Positions 1 to 11,838 are shown, counted from the first letter of the stretch. The stretch: 64,000 nt of DNA from Monomorium pharaonis (GCF_013373865.1 NC_050468.1:20974774-21038773); one strand, 5' to 3'. Numbers and translations are program-made. The notes: generated by a model from the sequence alone, not told the origin.

Positions 1-277
1 AATCCACTCCAAATACGTCTTTGAAAAATGTTACAAATCCAGTTTTGTCTAAGTTTTTTGAACTAGATCTTAAAAAAATGTCCTCGAGTGTATCATACTG
101 AATATTATTAACCTGCGTCATGTTTTATAAAAGAAAATTAACTGCAACTGGAACATAAATATACAACACGAATTTTAAACTTACAAGTTTAGCTAGTGTA
201 TTGTTGAAAAGTAGTATATTTTTGAATTAAAAACATTAATAATTGAGTATTAGTTTATTAATTATTTTATTAATTTT
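1..277. other. AT-rich intergenic sequence, no gene seen
   Basis: AT-rich sequence with no open reading frame of note and no repeat structure that I can define. It ends at the left end of the MITE-like element that follows. Confidence 0.5.
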
Positions 278-510
278 CTTTCTAAATCATAATCAGTGGA
301 TATTCACTGATTCGCAGTGGCATACTTATAATTGTGATAATCAGTGAATATTCACTGTCTTTCAGTAATTTTTATTTCAGAATTAGTATATAGTCACTGA
401 AAGATCAGTGTATTTATTTTACTGATTGATAATTAGTAAATGATTATAAGTATATCACTAAAAATCACTTCTGATTTTGTCGAGTTTTCACTGATTGTGA
501 TTTAGGGAGT
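278..510. mobile_element. Short non-autonomous element related to the 10-kb transposon
   Basis: The left end reads CTTTCTAAATCATAATCAGTG. The right end, read on the minus strand, is CTCCCTAAATCACAATCAGTG, so the two form an imperfect terminal inverted repeat of about 20 bp. The same repeat (CTCTCTAAATCTGAATCAGTG) bounds the large element at 2368-12488. The interior is full of CACTGA/TCAGTG palindromic words of the kind also clustered at both ends of the large element. At 233 bp with no coding capacity, it looks like a MITE mobilised by the large element's transposase. No clean target duplication is visible (flanks TTT and TGA). Confidence 0.65.
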
Positions 511-615
511 TGATAAAATATCAAAAAATAATGTCAATTATATAATTAGGAAGTATAATAATAATAATTTTAAATAATATTATTTTAAACCATCTAAAAG
601 GCCTTGTACATATAT

Positions 616-741
616 AATACTGGATTGTATTACATCAATCAGTAATTAATACTTATTTTAAGTATTAAAAGCGTTAATGTTAGTACTTTTAATACTCAAA
701 ATAAGTAGTGATTACTGACCAACATAATACTGCCCGATATT
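616..741. mobile_element. Palindromic MITE-like hairpin
   Basis: An imperfect inverted repeat of about 58 bp per arm: left arm from AATACTGGATTGTATTACAT through CAGTAATTAATACTTATTTT, right arm its reverse complement with roughly one change in six bases, with a loop near 671-681. No coding content. Family not recognised. Confidence 0.55.
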
Positions 742-1957
742 ATATTTTTATAAATGCACATACAATAGAAATATAAAAGAAAAACTTAATTATTTAATTA
801 AAAATTAATTGTTTAAATTAAATACAAGATCAATTTAATTATTCAAATATATTATTACAAAAAGTTTAGAAAACTAATCTATTCAATAATTATTTGTGCA
901 AAAATGATGAATATGTTATTAGTAATTACTAAAAAATTATATTCAACAAAATTTTATTCATCCAAAAATCGTATGAAACGCAGTAACCTATTACTGTTTT
1001 ACGATATAAAAATTGTTTGTAAGAATTAATAAAAAGTTTATGTACCATATTTTTAAGTATACAATGCAATCTGGACAAATTATTGCTATAATTTTGTTTG
1101 TTATTTTAATCACTCTAAATCTATTTTATGCAGCTTTTAAATATATTAAAATTTTATAACATATAGTTCTTAAATAATTGTATTAATAACATTTTTATTT
1201 TTCTACAAATAATTATTAAATAAATAAAATGAATAAAAACCTCTCTTATTTTTTTACTTACACTTTTGAATGCGTTCATGTATTTAGTATTTTTTTTATC
1301 TTTGTAACGATTTTTTAACACATGCAGGCACGCACGCAAGCGCACACACACACGCACACGCACGTAATGAAAATTTATATATGTATACGGTTCTCTTCAT
1401 TACACTAGCTTTTGTTATATAACATTAACTACTGTATTGTTGTAACAAATAAAATTAGTTACAATGTCATATAAAATATAATCAAATTGGAAGAATATTA
1501 TGTAATACTTAAAAGATAAAAACTAATAAAATAAAAAACTGTTTTTTTAGCATAAAAATAAATTTTTCTAAGTGACATTTTTATTCCTATAAGTTAGTTT
1601 AAGATAAGTTAAAAAACTAAAAGTACATTGAAGTGTATTTTTTAAATAAAATATATTATAATATTTATTTCCACTTAATCATTAAATATAAATACATATT
1701 TTGATTTACGTAGTTTTTGCTTAACACAGTATTAATAAATAATATTAAAATTAAATAAATTGAATGCACATAAATTAGAATAAATATAAATATAAATATA
1801 AATAAATAACCATATGGTATATCTTGAAAGCTAAAGCAGTTAACTCTGTAAGATCTATACAATTTTTTATTGAGCATACTATCAAAAACCATCACCAAAT
1901 CAAGACGCCCAAGTTATTGGAATTGTGCCTTCAGAGTGTATGAGTGCAATGATATCA
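742..1957. other. AT-rich intergenic sequence
   Basis: No gene can be supported. The open frames at 1154-1363 and 1665-1898 (minus) are low-complexity AT-rich translations without domain features. A short CA-rich stretch lies near 1336-1365. Confidence 0.5.
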
Positions 1958-2216
1958 TGTGTGCAATGTGCGTGTGCGTAATAATGTCATGTGTGCAATG
2001 TGTATGAGCATAATAATATTATGTGTGCAATGTGTTAATATTATTTCTTTAACTTATATGTGCAATGTCATGTGTGCAATGTGCACAAACGTGAAACGTA
2101 TTAATATTATGTGTGCAATGTGCATATGTGAAATAATGTCATGCGTGCAATGTGTATGAGCGTAATAATGTCATGTGTACAATGTGCATATGCGCAATAA
2201 TGTCAAGAGTGCAATC
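1958..2216. repeat. About 32-bp degenerate tandem repeat array
   Basis: About eight diverged copies of a unit like ATGTGTGCAATGTG followed by a variable GTATGAGCGTAATAATGTC part. Several copies are exactly 32 bp and others carry insertions. The array lies about 150 bp outside the left end of the 10-kb transposon. The open frame read through it is an artefact of the repeat. Confidence 0.75.
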
Positions 2217-2240
2217 TTACTCTTGTACCTTAATTATTTT

Positions 2241-2347
2241 TGTGTGTGCAAACGAAGCTATAGGCAATCGGGATTGTAGGCAATCAAGCAGCTCTGCTAA
2301 ATTTGTGTGCAAATGAAGCTGTAAGCAATAGGAATTGTAGGTAAACA
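2241..2347. repeat. Two direct copies of a 47-bp sequence
   Basis: Copies begin at about 2241 (TTTGTGTGTGCAAACGAAGC) and 2300 (TTTGTGTGCAAATGAAGCTG). Each ends in a GGAATTGTAGG-like motif. They lie between the 32-bp array and the transposon's left target duplication. Confidence 0.55.
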
Positions 2348-2510
2348 GTAATTTTTAACTTACAACTACTCTCTAAATCTGAATCAGTGGAAAAATCACT
2401 GATTTAACCAGTGATCTGTCACATCACTAACGAATTAGTGGAATATGTCTAAACGCGCTGCGCAATCAGTGACTATATCGTCATTTACTTATTTACCAGT
2501 GGCTTCTAGG

Positions 2511-4160
2511 AGACATCCCCCATAGAAATTGGCATCCAGTGGATGTCCAATGGACGTCCATTAAACTTCCATAGATCCATGGGACGTCTATGTCCATGGT
2601 GGAAGTCAGATGGACGTCTATTAGAGGTCTAGTAAACTTCCTTAGCTCCATTGGAGGTTTACCTCCATGGCGGAAGTTAGACAGACGTCCATTAAAGATC
2701 CAGTAAACGTCCATGGCTTCATTGGAGGTTTACCTCCATGGTGGAACTTAGATAGACATCCATTAGGGATCCATTAAACATCCATAGCTCTATTGGATGT
2801 TTTCTTCCATAGTGGAAGTTAGATGGATGTCTATTAAGGTCCACTAAATTTCCATAGCTCTATGGAACATTATTTCCATGATGGAAGTTAGACAGACGTC
2901 CATTAAGGATCCATTAAACTTCCATAGCTTTATGGAACATTTATTTTCATGGTAGAAGTTACCCAGACAACACGCTTGTCAGAATAAAAACTTTAAGAGA
3001 ACTTTTTAAAGAAAACATTTAGATATCTTGGAAATAATGTCCAAATGGTAACATTTATCAGAGACGTCTACTAAGATAGGTCTTTGAGATATCTCATGGA
3101 AGAGTTTCATTTAAGTTTCTTGATAATGTTATCCTTATGATATCACAGCTAAATGACATCAGCTTAATATCTCATAAAAGATATCACAATGCTGTCCGAT
3201 TTTTGAGCCGTCCATGCGCGTCGTAGTTGACTCAGAAATCAGACAACACTATAGCATCCTGAATGAGAGATCTATTTGATATTTAAAAAAATTATCATAA
3301 AGATGTTTTCAAAAATAACGGTTTGTCTACAATTACTGCGCACAAAAAATGCACAAAATCTAAATTTATCATGTACTGAATACAAAAACAGAATAATAAA
3401 CTATTTAATTTTTCTTAAAATATATGATCTATATGGTTAAAATTATCTAATTAACCATTTGAACGCTTCAAAGTATTAATGCTAAATAGATCGCAATTTC
3501 CATCAAATTATTAAGATTATGGAAAAAGATAAATTTAACAATGAAATTAATAAGTAAATAAATTAATGCTATTTATTTTTAATATGTTTCGCAAAATTTA
3601 ATTGCTTTTATAAAAAATAATATAATTGCGTCAGTTTATAACATATATGTATATGTAGGCAATAACAAGTACCCATATCGATGAGTCAAATTGGCATAGC
3701 AGATAGAGTACAAGGTTTGTAATCCTAAGGTCCCGGGTTCAAAACCAGAGGCAAGTAAGAATAAAATAATATAATTTAAATTTAATTAATTAATAAAAAT
3801 TTATCCTAAATTTAGTATGTACTGTTGATAAAAATAATTTAAAAGAAATAAAATTTTTATTTTAAATTTTTATTTTGTCAATCATCCATCGAGGCTCCGT
3901 GAAGCCTCTATTAATGATCCACGAAACGTCCGTAAGTCATCCATCAAGGCTCCGTGAAGCCTCTGTTAATGATCCACACAACGTCTAATAGACCTCTTTG
4001 ACGACCTCTATTGAAGGTCTAATAGACGTCCACAGTGCGGAACTGTGGATTTCTAATGGCTCTATATTGGACGTCTAATGGACGTCCACTGGAAGTTTAA
4101 ACTTCCATGGCAGACGTCCATTAGACGTCTACTGGAGGTTTCATTTCTATGTGGGATGCT
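2511..4160. mobile_element. Nested non-autonomous element with GACGTC-rich subterminal repeats
   Basis: Left end GACATCCCCCATAGAAAT and right end, read on the minus strand, GCATCCCACATAGAAATG form an imperfect inverted repeat. Behind each end lie repeats built on GACGTCCATT and its complement: about 2545-2960 on the left and 3890-4140 on the right, with at least ten GACGTC palindromes in all. The interior (2960-3890) is AT-rich, includes a short inverted repeat (TGTCCGATTTTTGAG near 3193 against CTCAGAAATCAGACA near 3231) and a tRNA-like segment. No coding capacity and no clear target duplication. It sits inside the left arm of the 10-kb transposon, so it probably inserted later. Confidence 0.6.
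3689..3757 (+). repeat. tRNA-derived SINE-like segment
   Basis: An A box (TGGCATAGCAG, fits TRGYNNARNNG) and a B box (GGTTCAAAACC, fits GGTTCRANNCC) are spaced about 38 bp apart, as in a tRNA gene. The anticodon, T-arm and acceptor stems pair poorly, and an AT-rich tail follows. It is best read as a tRNA-derived SINE head or a tRNA pseudogene, not a working tRNA. Confidence 0.55.
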
Positions 4161-4269
4161 CATGCACGCTCATTGTCTTATGCGTCCGGTGCCTTCTTGA
4201 TCTATTTCACTGTTATTTGAGTATTACAAAGTGCTGTTGAGAACTTTTAGTATACATATCACATTATTG
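4161..4269 (+). promoter_or_regulatory. Possible shared 5' leader of the two transposon genes, ending in a strong splice donor
   Basis: The sequence CACATTATTG is followed at 4270 by GTAAGTAT, a near-perfect splice donor, upstream of both transposon genes. Good acceptors follow at 4889 (ATATTTCAG, just before an in-frame ATG of the SAM gene) and 5234 (TTTTTTAACTTCAG, 86 bases before the transposase ATG). This would allow one promoter to feed two alternatively spliced messages. The leader start is not visible and the idea is an inference. Confidence 0.35.
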
Positions 4270-4572
4270 GTAAGTATAACTGTTTTTGTATTATATACCA
4301 TTAAAAATTAATCAATAATTGCACGCCAGTTTCTATACTCAATTTATCGATAAGATTACGCGACAAGGTTAGGTGTGATGCCGTTATTTATTTTCTAATG
4401 TAATAATAATTTATAGACTTTTATTAAAATGATGAAATCTAGTATATTTTATAAAGTAATACATTTTTGAAAGAAAATCTGTACACGCATGCATACATAT
4501 ACATGCATGCACATACGCATGCATACGTACGTACACGCACGTATGTATGCACGTGTGTGTATGGTGTGGTGT

Positions 4573-4583
4573 GGTGGTGTGTG

Positions 4584-4637
<54 letters not shown>

Positions 4638-4640
4638 GTG
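4573..4640. repeat. (GT)n microsatellite
   Basis: A GT-rich tract inside a wider GTGC/CATGCA-rich zone (4480-4700). The many short histidine/threonine- or cysteine/valine-rich frames here are repeat translations, not genes. Confidence 0.9.
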
Positions 4641-4867
4641 TGCGCGCGTGCGTGTGCGTGCATTTGTGCATACATACGTGCGTGCATGTGTGTGTGCGTG
4701 CTTACATATGTACAAAGTTGTCTATCTGAAGGTGCGATTTACTTGACGTTACAAAACTTAACGCTTCAAAGCATTTTTCGATTGATCAATTCATAAAATT
4801 CTTGGTTCTAATTAGTTAATCAAGTGCTTCAAAACATTTGTGGCGTCAAGTGAATTGCATCTTGAAT

Positions 4868-7800
4868 ATGATGCATTTCAATATTTCAGATAATCTTCAG
4901 TTTATCAGTAAAAATTTTATAGATATGAGTGATATTATGAAATGGTCACCAGGAGAAGTAGCAGAGAAAATATTGGATCTTACACAAAACGAATTAACTG
5001 CTAATATTTTTCTAGGTAAGCATTCTGAATGATTGAATTAATATTCTTTTATGTTCTTGATTTTTGATATCATATTGATTAACAAAAACATGATTGTCAA
5101 TATTCATAGAATTTGTTATCAAAACTAAAAAAAAACACAGAAACTGTTTTTAAAAAATAATTATTAAAAAATAATAAATAATATCTTCTAATAAGAAATA
5201 TATTGGTTTTTCAATAATCATTTTTTAACTTCAGATGAATTTTGGAAATTATAACAGTTTTAGATTTGAATATTGATATCGATTTGGATTAGAATTGTTA
5301 CAGCGTTTTAAAATATTGAAATGGAACGTTTGAATTGCTACATATGTTACCAACATATTCCCAAAGGATTAAATGGTTTAGTGCGACATTTACGAATTTC
5401 TCACGGACTTACTATTCATCGAGGAATAGGAAACACTGGTTTTAAATGTGGTCAAGATGGATGTTGGCGAAATTTTAAATATTTTTATACATTAAGGAGG
5501 CATATACGTCAATGTCATAAATACAGATGTAATGATGACTTAGAGTCTGAATTTATTGTTAATAATAATCAGGATTGGGTAAGTTAATATATTTTTTTAA
5601 CTAAATTAAAATAAAATTAATGGATTATAAAATAAACTTAAGTTAAATATTCCATAAATAAAAAACTAACTTAATTAAAGTAACGTTAAGATTAAATTTA
5701 AAAATTAAGATTAAATTAACTTAAGTTAAAATAAAAGATAATTTTGAGAACCCTTATTTATATTAAATTAAAAAGTAATTCTATTTTAATTTAAATAGAT
5801 TCAATATGATTAGTATTATCAAACTTTTTATTATTTTATTTGTAAATTAAGCTATACTATTAATTATATAAAATAACAAAAAATATTGTTTTTATGCAGG
5901 AATGTATTTTTATTTTATGATTTTTTTTTTACCTAAACAAAAGTTTTAACTTTAAAAAAAAGTAAATAAGTTTCAAAAATAATTAAAATTAAAAATTAAA
6001 TCATTAAAAATTAATTAAGTTAAAAGTTATTAACTATAACTTTATTTATTAATTTTCAATTTTTTAACCAGTTACCCAATCCTGATAATAATGAAGATGA
6101 ATTTTTTGGAGATAATGCTGCAATGGAAGAAGTAACCCACATGGAAAATTATGAAGATGTTTATGAAAATCTAAATTTTGATTTGTATACTTTAATTATC
6201 AGAGTAATTGCAAGACTTCAATCCAAGGGATCTATAACTGGCAGTATTTTGAGCGATGTTTTGGACGAATTCGAAGAAGTGATTTTGAATTTAGCTAAAT
6301 TCTTCAAGAATAAAGTTCTTAAATATTTTCAAGCAAGAAATGCTACTGAAGATCTTGAAGTTGTTGAATTACTTTCCAACTTTGATTTTGAAAATCCTTT
6401 TGACGATCTTCATACTTTGAAAGGCCAGATAAAGGCATTAAAAATTAATTGTGGTTATATTGAACCTATAGAGATTCCTCTTGGTTACCGCATGGAAAAT
6501 TTATTACATAGCGAAACTGGAACATATACACCTAAAATTGTACTTGAAACTTATCAATATGTGCCAATAATAGATACTTTAAAATTGGTACTATCAAACA
6601 CAGAAATTAAAGAAGCTATTCTTTCTGAACAGTCATCAACGGACGATGTTCTGGCTTCATTTGTAGATGGAGACCATTTTAAAAATCATCCTCTTTTCCA
6701 GATGCATAGACATGCTTTGCGAATACAGCTTTACTATGACGAATTGGAAATTGTGAATCCTCTTGGATCTAAAACAGGAATCCATAAATTGGGTGTTTTT
6801 TATTACACAATTCAAAATATTCCAGCTTATATAAATTCCGATTTAGGAAGTATACATGTTTTACTGTTATGTTCTGATGCAGATACCAAAAAATATGGAT
6901 TTGACAAAATTTTATCTGTCTTTTTGAATGACTTAGAAAAATTAGAAAGTGATGACGGAGTTAAAATTATGCTTGATAATGAGGAATTTAATTTACATGC
7001 AACAATAACTGCTTTTTGTGGAGACACTTTAGCTGTGCATGAAGTGTTTAATATGCTTGGACCTAAGTCTAACAAATTTTGCCGAATGTGTTTATATTCT
7101 AGAGAAGATTTGTTAGCTGGAAGTACAAAATTAGGCAATGAAAGAACCGAAGAAGTATTCAATGAGCATCTGCAGTATTTACATAGGCACAATTTTTCTG
7201 CATTATCTATGACAGCAACTGGTATAAGGGGCGATTGTTGCCTTAATAAGTCACGATATTTTCATATCTCTAGAAATAAAATTTTTGATGTGATGCATGA
7301 TATTCTTTGTGGAGTGGGCCCTATGATATTAAAATGTGTACTTTATCACTACATTTGCATTACAAAACAATTTACTGTTGATTACTTCAATAATAAAATT
7401 ACATCATTCCAATATGGCTTTGTAGAAAATAAAAACAAACCATCTGCAAATTTTTCTATAAAAATGCTTCAAAAAAATGATCATTTATTAAGTCAAAAGG
7501 CAATGCAGATGTGGGTACTGCTGAGAGCTTTTCCATTTATGGTTGCAGAAAAAATTGAAAGAGAAGATGAACACATGGATCTAATATTAATATTACTAAG
7601 AATCATGGAAATCGTACTAGCTCCAAAAGTAACAAAATCTTTGATGCCATATCTGCAAGCTCTGACAAAAGACTTGATGGACACGTTTCGAAAACTCTAC
7701 CCTAACATCAATCTCATTAACAAGTTCCATCATCTTATTCATTACGCAGATTGTATACTTTGGGCAGGCCCTCTGCGGTGTTATTTTTGCATGCGTTTTG

Positions 7801-10800
7801 AGGCAAAACACGCTGAAATAAAATTACGAGCTCAAAATGTTAACAATTTTAAAAATCCTCCAAAAACTCTAATTAGAGTATGTCAATGTGTTCAGAGTGC
7901 AAAATGGGGGGCAGGTGATGTCAAACTGGAAAGAACGCATTCAGCAAGTGGTAAAATGCTTTATGTACAGGAAACGCAGAGTAGAGAATTTCTTTTAAAA
8001 TTAGGCTATGTAGATGTGGACAACATATTTCGATCCAAGAATGTAAAAATTAATGGAGTAGAATTTAGACCTGGTCTGTTTGTTTGTCTTGAAGCAGCAG
8101 TTAAACAAAAAGAAAATCTTCCTACATTTGGAAAAATCAAAGAAATAATTCTCTTAAGAGAAAATGAAGTGTATCTTTTAATTTTTCGCTGCAAAACTAT
8201 AATTTTTGATCCTTATTTTAATGCATTTTGCATTGAACTTGAAAATGCAGATTATGCTTCTCATTTTATCTCGGTTTCTTCACTTGCTCATTTTCAACCA
8301 TTTTGTTCATGGACAGAATCTATTTCTAATGGTCTTTATATCAGTCTTCGCCATATTATTTTGTAAAAGTAAGTTTTTTAATGGTTGACTTTATTACTTT
8401 ATTTTTAACATATGTTTTGTAATTATAGAAAACTGCAACTCTCATTTAATCTGTTATTTTGTGCGACATTTATTCAAATCAAACTTTATCACTATATTTT
8501 CAGGCGTTTTTTATAATATTATGTACAAGTTCTTCATTATTATATTAAAATTATTTTAATATTATTTTTAAATATTTAAAATTATTTTTTAATCTTTTAT
8601 TTTATCTAGCAAAAGCTATAACAGCTAGTCCTTTTTTTTTAATACTGATAAAAATCAATTTTCTTAATTCAGGATAATATTTTTGTTACTGTTTTCTTGC
8701 ATTATTTTCTTGATATTTTTTTCTTCTAGTATGACTAATTTAATTTTTGTCAATATTACGATGTGGCCTATTTCGCTTCTTTTTTAACTAGTTACTTGAA
8801 ATGCATATTTTGTTTCTTTTTGTTTCAGAACAATCTATCAATGGAGAAGCTCTCTTAGAGCTTTCAGAATCAGATTTAAAAGAACTACAAATTAAACTAG
8901 GACCTAGAAAAATAATAACAAAGTTTCTTCATGAATTAAAATGTAAATCAACTGTAAGTTTGTTCTACTATGCATACAATATGATATATATGTTAAATTA
9001 TTTATTAATTTAACCTATATATTTATTTCTTATTTTATATATTTATTTCCCATAAAACTTTTCTTAGGTAATATTGGAAAGCATTCCCATTGATAATCTA
9101 CATAAAATTCTACAAGAAGAAAAAAATGAAGAAATTATAATGTTTGAAAATACTGCAACATCAAGCCAACATTTATCACAAAATATATTCAATGAAATAA
9201 CCGGTTCTATTGGCCCTAATAAAGTACTTTCCACAAAAAATTTACTAGAAGATCATCCCCAACAGTTTTCATCACAATCAGAAGCGAATTTAAATATATT
9301 CTCGGTAAAATATTTATATTAAAAAAATAAATTTACGATGAAGATTATTTGTATGTTCTCTAAGTTAGATATATTTTTATTCTCTTATTTTATTTTCAGC
9401 GTTATGGAACTGTGGAAAAAACACTTGAAAATCATGAGCAAGGTGTCTCTATATTGAAAGCTATTCGTAAAGGTTCTTTTAATGAATCTGATAGAAAAGC
9501 CCTTGTGCGTATTGTTGTAGCTGAGCTTATTTTAGCACAAAACAATTAGTACGTAAATATTTTATTATTTTTTTAATTGATCGCTATCATAATAGTACAA
9601 GTAATTCGAAGCTTGATTTCCGGATTGAAGTCGAATTTTTTCTGATTCTTATTTTGACGTTTCATGTATATTTCAATTTACCTTATAAGCGCCTCTTCCT
9701 AATAAAGAATTCTTAGTGAACTGAAATGCCTCGAATTCAAGCCTCGAATTAATTATGTATACATTGTATATCGCAAAAGTCTCAAATACCAAAATAACAT
9801 TTTGTTCTAGTTATCCTCCAGATAAAGTCAAAGTATCACTTGCAAGTGCCATCGTTTCCGAATTTCCTCTATTAAAAAATAATGTGACAGGATGTAATGG
9901 TTATGTAAGTTCAAGAAACCTATTTTCAATGGCATTTCTTACCATACATTATTAATATTTATCACAAATATTCATAATAAATTGTAGGAACATTATTATG
10001 ATCCCAAAACTAGACAAGGATTCATCGAATTTCGATTGTGGACAGTTCGCACAAAACTTTCCCCTCAAAAAAAGAAATATTCTTCAATGAAAAGAAAAGC
10101 ACAATGCTTGGAGAAAAGTTCCAGTGTTTCAAATAATGACGTAGTAGTACTCGACAAACATGTTTTGGAGGAAAAGGTTCGTTAATATATTTTACAATCT
10201 CTACTTTTAAATAAAACTTGTTTAAGCACACAACATAAATATTCTGATTTATATTATTAGATATTGTGGATGAAACATAAGTTGCCATCTGATAGTAACA
10301 AAGAATTAATCAAGAAATGTCTCAAGGAAACTTTCTCAAATAGAAGACAATGGATTATAAGCTCTGGTCCTGTTATATCAAATATTTTTGAAAAATATCC
10401 GCGTCTTCTTGATTATAATGGTGAAATGGTAAGTTTGAAACCAGCTTTTTCAATTTAAAGTTAGTAGAGGAGGTGATAATATAGCCATTCGTTTATATTT
10501 TATATAACTTTGTTAATAATTAATGTTAATGGTAAAGTTAATGATAATATTAATAATTCTTAATTGAAACGATTATATTCATCAAAGTGTTATTTATTAG
10601 ATTTTAGATTAAAAATTATAAAATATTTATTATATTTACATTATTATTAAATATTATATTTATAAAAATGTAGCACTACATAATGGTCCAAGAGAAACAA
10701 AAATGATAATATAATCACCCCAAAAATTAATATAAAAAATTGTTTATAAAAGTTACAATATTTTGTTACAAATGTTAAAATTTTTCAGTTAATAACGGAG

Positions 10801-11838
10801 ATAATACGAGTGATCATATTGTCTACAGTAGCTATAATACCATCTTCTCTATTGTAAGTGTGGATTATATTTTTATTTTTCAGATAGAACAAGATTTTAA
10901 TATTATTTATCCAAATTGTGAAGATAATTTCTTGGCCAAATTCCCTTCCTATTATACTACCAAAATTCTTGGATATATTATAAAATATAGACCAGATATA
11001 ATGAAGAAAACCAACAATCTTCCTGTTAATGATGGTGAGTGTTTTAATGTAATGAGTTTTTGCTTATTGTTAAACTATTGATCAAAATAGTTCTGAAAAA
11101 TGAGATTTTTTATAATATACTATGTTTTTTCTTTTTATCAGACGCTTTACGAGCTTTGATTGCACTGACTCTCCTTTTGCCTCCATCAAATTCTTTAAAA
11201 AAAATTAATGCAGACGGTCCAAAAAATAAGGGCAAAAAAGTGAGAATTTTATTTTATTGTACTTATATAATGTTAATAGTTTCTTAAGATAATGTCATAT
11301 ATTGCTTTTATTTTAGTTACAAAAAAGAGATAAGGAAAACATTTTAAATACTATTACTGAAGTTCCAAATCCTCATCTTATAAAAATTTTTCCGGTATGT
11401 TTTTAAACTTTTTAATATCAATTTATACATATATGATAAAAGGAATACATAAAAAATTATTATGTATTTATTCTGTAGGAAGGAACCAATCTTCCCTATA
11501 CTGAGCAGAATTTAAGAACTGAGACGGATGGCAACGTGCAACCATATATTATGTGTATTCTAGGTCAAGAAAAGAACACTTTCTTTGTTCAGGGCGACGG
11601 GTGGTTTTTCATGCTTCCGCATCGAGCAACTCCAATTGCAGCATTTGATCTCTTATTTAAATTGTATCAAGTGCTGCATGTTTCATATCCACTTTCTCTT
11701 TTAAATTTTTATAATTTCATTGAAAGCTTTATTTATCTGATTAATGTAAACCCATCAAATACTGTTTCTTCGTTACATATAAATATTTGCAATGTTGTGG
11801 AAGATGCGGAAGTTGGAGAACCAAGTAGGGAGGTTTAA
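4868..11838 (+). CDS. Transposon-encoded SAM-domain protein (SAMD3-like, 11 exons)
   Basis: Coding exons: 4868-5015, 8829-8953, 9068-9304, 9400-9548, 9811-9904, 9988-10176, 10261-10428, 10884-11034, 11142-11239, 11317-11394, 11479-11838. All phases join without a stop, giving 598 aa; an in-frame ATG at 4925, after a good acceptor at 4889, would give 579 aa. The first two exons build one SAM domain (MKWSPGEVAEKILDL, then SINGEALLELSESDLKEL, then the GPRKIITKFLHEL helix). The middle (KVKVSLASAIVSEFP, then HYYDPKTRQGFIEFR) and the C-terminal module (YIMCILGQEKNTFFVQGDG) resemble animal SAMD3-like proteins as I know them. The 3.8-kb first coding intron contains the whole transposase gene. Its place inside the element's inverted repeats marks it as a transposon accessory protein, perhaps a DNA-end or complex-assembly factor; that role is inferred. 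The exon 4 donor is GTACGT, chosen because it avoids an in-frame TAG. Confidence 0.8.
5321..8366 (+). CDS. Zinc-finger Tnp2-like (CACTA/EnSpm) transposase
   Basis: Two exons (5321-5578 and 6072-8366, phase 0, consensus GTAAGT donor) give 850 aa. Residues 1-70 hold two C2H2-type fingers (CYICYQ...RHLRISH and CGQDGCWRNF...RRHIRQCH), suited to binding transposon ends. The core resembles the Tnp2 transposase family: a strand with YYDELEIVNPLG (Asp about 309), the FCGDTLAVHEVFNMLG block (Asp about 404) followed by a CRMC knuckle, and the FEAKHAEIK block (Glu about 663). I propose these three as the DDE catalytic residues. No stop or frameshift interrupts the frame. The gene lies entirely within the first coding intron of the SAM-domain gene on the same strand. 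It should catalyse excision and insertion of this element and of short relatives such as 278-510. It could instead be called a hypothetical zinc-finger protein if the family match is missed. Confidence 0.82.

Noticed and set aside
1958..2216. Regularly spaced repeats resembling a CRISPR array
   Set aside because: Units are contiguous and diverged, with no unique spacers, in a spliced animal genome. It is a tandem satellite.
3689..3757. A functional tRNA gene
   Set aside because: A and B boxes are present, but the anticodon, T-arm and acceptor stems do not pair well, and an AT-rich tail follows, as in SINEs.
4411..4796. Several overlapping open frames on both strands, His/Thr-rich or Cys/Val-rich
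   Set aside because: They are translations of the GT/CA microsatellite and of CATGCA words, not genes.
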